From NCBI GenBank assembly GCA_038238115.1, contig JBBRYB010000111.1:1-8097 (forward strand): 8,097 nt of DNA. Reading direction: 5' to 3'. The stretch comes from JBBRYB01 sp038238115 (GTDB lineage Bacteria > Actinomycetota > Actinomycetes > Propionibacteriales > Nocardioidaceae). This document shows, one piece after another, positions 6,353 to 8,097 of the stretch (the stretch's first letter is position 1; each line of letters starts with the position of its first letter). The translations under genes were made by a program, and so were the position numbers. A model generated the notes under the pieces. That model was not told the DNA's origin and did no database searches. It worked only from the letters and a program-made list of their open reading frames with translations.

Positions 6353-7093
6353 CTAGCTCGCGAAGTCGGGAATGGCGGTGTGCGCGCTGGACGCACGCCC
6401 TTGTGGCTCTTCCCACTCTTCCTGCCGGCCCAGGGCTGTCATGTCCAAGATCGCGTATGCGCCACCTGCCTGTTCGGTACCGCGGCCGAACGTGGAGTAG
6501 GTATGGAATATGTGTTCCTCGTCGCGGAGGAAGCAGCTGAGACCGGGCTGTTCGCCCGGCTGGTCGAGCACCCAGCCCAACCCGGCGTCGCGAAGCTCAG
6601 CCGCCTCACGGTAGTTGAACATCACCGGGGCGACCGATTCGTCAAGTGAGACGTGGAAGTCGTAGTTGAACTGACTGCCGAATGAGGAATACCAGGCGAT
6701 CGACCATCCCCTTTCGCGCTGGTAGTCGGCGAGCTTGGCGTAGGGGGCACGAGAAACGACGGCGAACGCGGTGTCGCGAGCACGCAGGTGCTTTAGCAAG
6801 CCGTCGGACATCTCGTCAACCGCGGCTGTGCAGCTCGGGCAGCCGCTCGTCCACTCTGGGTCGAACATGAAGTGCTGGACGACGAGCTGGTGGCAGCCGT
6901 CGAACAGGTCCCCCAGGCCGACTTCACCCTCCGCGCCCTCGAACCGGTAGTCGGCGTCGATGCGAACCATAGGCAATCGTCGCCGGTCGGCGTTGAGGGC
7001 ATCCTGGACGCGGGTGATCTCCTTCTCCCTGGCGAGAAGTGCCTTGCGCGCGTCGATCCACTCTTCGCGGCTGACGATGTCGGGCAGTGTCAT
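6353..7093 (-). CDS. DUF899 family thioredoxin-fold protein
   Basis: The 246-residue protein matches the DUF899 family from end to end. The N-terminal helix (IVSREEWIDARKALLAREKEIT) is followed by the family's RRLPMVRIDADYRFEG segment, then the thioredoxin-like core LVVQHFMFDPEWTSGCPSCT (70-89) with a CPSC motif at Cys85/Cys88, then SRAPYAKLADYQRERGW, WYSSFGSQFNYDFHVS, and a C-terminal FHTYSTFGRGTE segment. The CPSC pair suggests a redox or thiol-based role, but no reaction is established for the family. No signal peptide or membrane segment is seen, so it is probably cytosolic. The ATG at 7093 has AAGGAG 7 nt upstream, and the 24-residue extension to 7165 has no family match, so the shorter start is chosen. 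Upstream to the right lies only the hydrolase relic, pointing to its own promoter in 7094-7258. Confidence 0.9.
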   Translation of the reverse strand: MTLPDIVSREEWIDARKALLAREKEITRVQDALNADRRRLPMVRIDADYRFEGAEGEVGLGDLFDGCHQLVVQHFMFDPEWTSGCPSCTAAVDEMSDGLLKHLRARDTAFAVVSRAPYAKLADYQRERGWSIAWYSSFGSQFNYDFHVSLDESVAPVMFNYREAAELRDAGLGWVLDQPGEQPGLSCFLRDEEHIFHTYSTFGRGTEQAGGAYAILDMTALGRQEEWEEPQGRASSAHTAIPDFAS

Positions 7094-7100
7094 TGCGTAG

Positions 7101-7106
7101 CTCCTT
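7101..7106 (-). promoter_or_regulatory. Ribosome binding site of the DUF899 gene
   Basis: On the minus strand AAGGAG lies 7 nt before the ATG at 7093-7091, which fixes the start and argues against the in-frame ATG at 7165. Confidence 0.7.
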
Positions 7107-7258
7107 GAGGTACTAGGTGGTTGTGGATAAGGGGGACCGTCGGTGGTTCGTTCACAGTGGTGCACCGACCACCCGTCGCCGGCCGCGTCGAGAAGCGGTC
7201 ACCGCATAGCACCTTTCCGAGGTGGTGTTAACAGGCTGACCGACGTCGACGGCGAAAG

Positions 7259-7645
7259 TCATCGCTTGTCCGCAAACTCGTGTCGCGTGAGCAGGTAGTC
7301 GGCCAGCGTCGGGACGAGCACCTCGGGGCCACGACATGCTCCTGACCGACCAGGAGGCAGTGCTGTCCGTTCGGCATCGCCTCCGCCATCTGCGTGCCGA
7401 CGCTGACCATCCACGAGGGATTCTTATCACCGCTGAGGACGAGTGCGGGCGCCGTGATCGTGGTCAGCTGGTCGAAGGGGCGGGGTGCCACCAGTGGTGA
7501 GGTCACTCATCAACGGCGAGTCGTAGGCCAGGGTGGGGCGCAACCTCCTCAGGCGAGCCCACCAAGGCTGGACGCGCATCTGGGCGACCGCATCGGGTGA
7601 CGAGCCGACTCTGGTCATGAACAAGGCGGCGGCTTCCCGCGCCGG
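7259..7645 (-). pseudogene. Relic of an alpha/beta hydrolase (C-terminal half)
   Basis: Read on the minus strand from about 7645, the family pattern appears in pieces: REAAALFMTRVGSSPDAVAQ and WWARL, then EEVAP in a second frame, then TLAYDSPLMSDLT, then RPFDQLTTITAPALVLSGDK and NPSWM, and finally GQEHVVAP followed, after another frame change, by EVLVPTLADYLL and a TGA at 7261-7259. ITAPALVLSGDK is the strand that precedes the catalytic Asp in small actinobacterial alpha/beta hydrolases, and GQEHVVAP carries the expected catalytic His. The N-terminal half, including the nucleophile elbow (G-x-S-x-G), is missing. At least four single-base indels are needed to join the pieces. It cannot make the full enzyme. 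Its right end abuts the sigma relic on the opposite strand. Confidence 0.7.
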
Positions 7646-7665
7646 CCCTGCGCAAGAGGCGCACG

Positions 7666-7873
7666 GCCGGCGCATTCCAGCTGCAGGCCGCGATGGCCGC
7701 CGGACACGACGAGGCGGACACAGCCGAAGACACCGACTGGCCACAGATCCTCGGACTGTACGATCTGCTGCGCACCACCGCACCCGGGCGCCCTTGTCAC
7801 GGTCAACCCACCAGACGCTGAACCTCCCCGAGCGCCACTACCTGCAGCAGCGGGCGGTCCGGCTCACGGGGGA
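7666..7873 (+). pseudogene. Relic of an ECF sigma factor C-terminal extension
   Basis: AFQLQAAMAAGHDEA followed by DTDWPQILGLYDLL (from 7672) matches the conserved SnoaL-less, TPR-like/DUF6596 C-terminal extension of long ECF sigma factors (ECF42-type), where the usual text is YQLQAAIAAVHA...TDWPQILALYDLL. A frame change near 7787 gives GALVTVN, in place of the usual NPVVxLNRAVA. The middle of the extension is then deleted, and a third frame at 7815 gives TLNLPERHYLQQRAVRLTGE, the conserved end of the family. The sigma-2 and sigma-4 DNA-binding domains are absent: sequence to the left is the hydrolase relic on the other strand. It therefore cannot act as a sigma factor. Recognition is by family pattern only. 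Confidence 0.65.
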
Positions 7874-8097
7874 GACATACCTCCACGCGGCACCAGCCCT
7901 GACTGCGGGCCGGCGCTCAAGGCCTCAGAGCCTCGCGGCCTCGGGGATGATCTTATCGGCTCCCCTCTGTCAAGAACGCGGTTTCGGCGCCTGCGATTGT
8001 GCGTCGACGTTTGTCGCTGTCAAGGTCGTTCGTCCGGTGGGGCGCTGCACCTTGACGGCTCCGGCGCGTCGGCGCCGGTGGCGAGGAGCCGAAGCCG
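7874..8097. other. No gene recognised; two inverted repeats near the right edge
   Basis: I see no supported coding region. GTCAAGGT (8019-8026) and ACCTTGAC (8049-8056) form an exact 8-bp inverted repeat, and CTGTCAAG occurs directly twice (7967-7974 and 8017-8024). A perfect 7-bp hairpin, CCGGCGC-GTCG-GCGCCGG, lies at 8061-8078 without a T-run. A minus-strand frame is open from the right edge to about 7957, but its serine/arginine-rich text is not recognisable. The repeats could be the edge of another mobile element or the flank of a gene beyond the window. Confidence 0.35.

Noticed and set aside
1..8097. CRISPR array, phage structural genes, toxin-antitoxin pair, or riboswitch
   Set aside because: I looked for regularly spaced repeats, small overlapping gene pairs and familiar RNA signatures and saw none.

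Overview
The window reads as a high-GC actinomycete (Actinomycetota) chromosome. The base composition, the GTG start, the zinc-ribbon/class III cyclase/AAA/TPR protein, and the VOC, DUF1905-YdeI and DUF899 proteins are all typical of Mycobacteriales/Pseudonocardiales-type genomes. The genus cannot be fixed from sequence reading alone.

Layout. Bases 1-163 are the right end of an IS21-family insertion sequence: the last 31 codons of an IstB-like ATPase, then a terminal region carrying two TTTTCGAGCGT direct repeats and a TGTCGACA tip. Bases 164-655 hold no gene I can recognise. Bases 656-4120 (minus strand) carry one large intact gene for a 1154-residue signalling ATPase: a four-cysteine zinc ribbon, a class III nucleotide cyclase domain, an AAA-type NTPase and a TPR-like C-terminal half. 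Its 5' region holds a perfect 11-bp inverted repeat. Bases 4340-4441 hold the 3' part of a tRNA-Arg(ACG)-like gene followed by a strong intrinsic terminator. This is either a decayed tRNA or the displaced half of a tRNA used as an integration site.

The right half (4449-7873) mixes small intact genes with relics. Intact genes are a VOC-fold protein (4919-5266, plus), a DUF1905/YdeI-OmpD-associated protein (5857-6309, plus) and a DUF899 thioredoxin-fold protein (6353-7093, minus, convergent with the previous one). Relics are an IS21 IstA transposase (4449-4740), an NAD(P)-binding oxidoreductase (5412-5600), an alpha/beta hydrolase (7259-7645, minus) and an ECF sigma factor C-terminal extension (7666-7873, plus). 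All four relics carry several small frame changes, often in G or C runs.

How it fits together. The cyclase-ATPase is a stand-alone sensor/signalling protein whose input cannot be read here. VOC, YdeI and DUF899 proteins commonly sit with ECF sigma factors that have a long C-terminal extension, so the right half may be what remains of such an accessory cluster after its sigma factor decayed. I found no convincing undescribed system. The most useful leads are the tRNA fragment/terminator junction, the inverted repeat upstream of the cyclase gene, and the sigma relic beside its possible former gene set.
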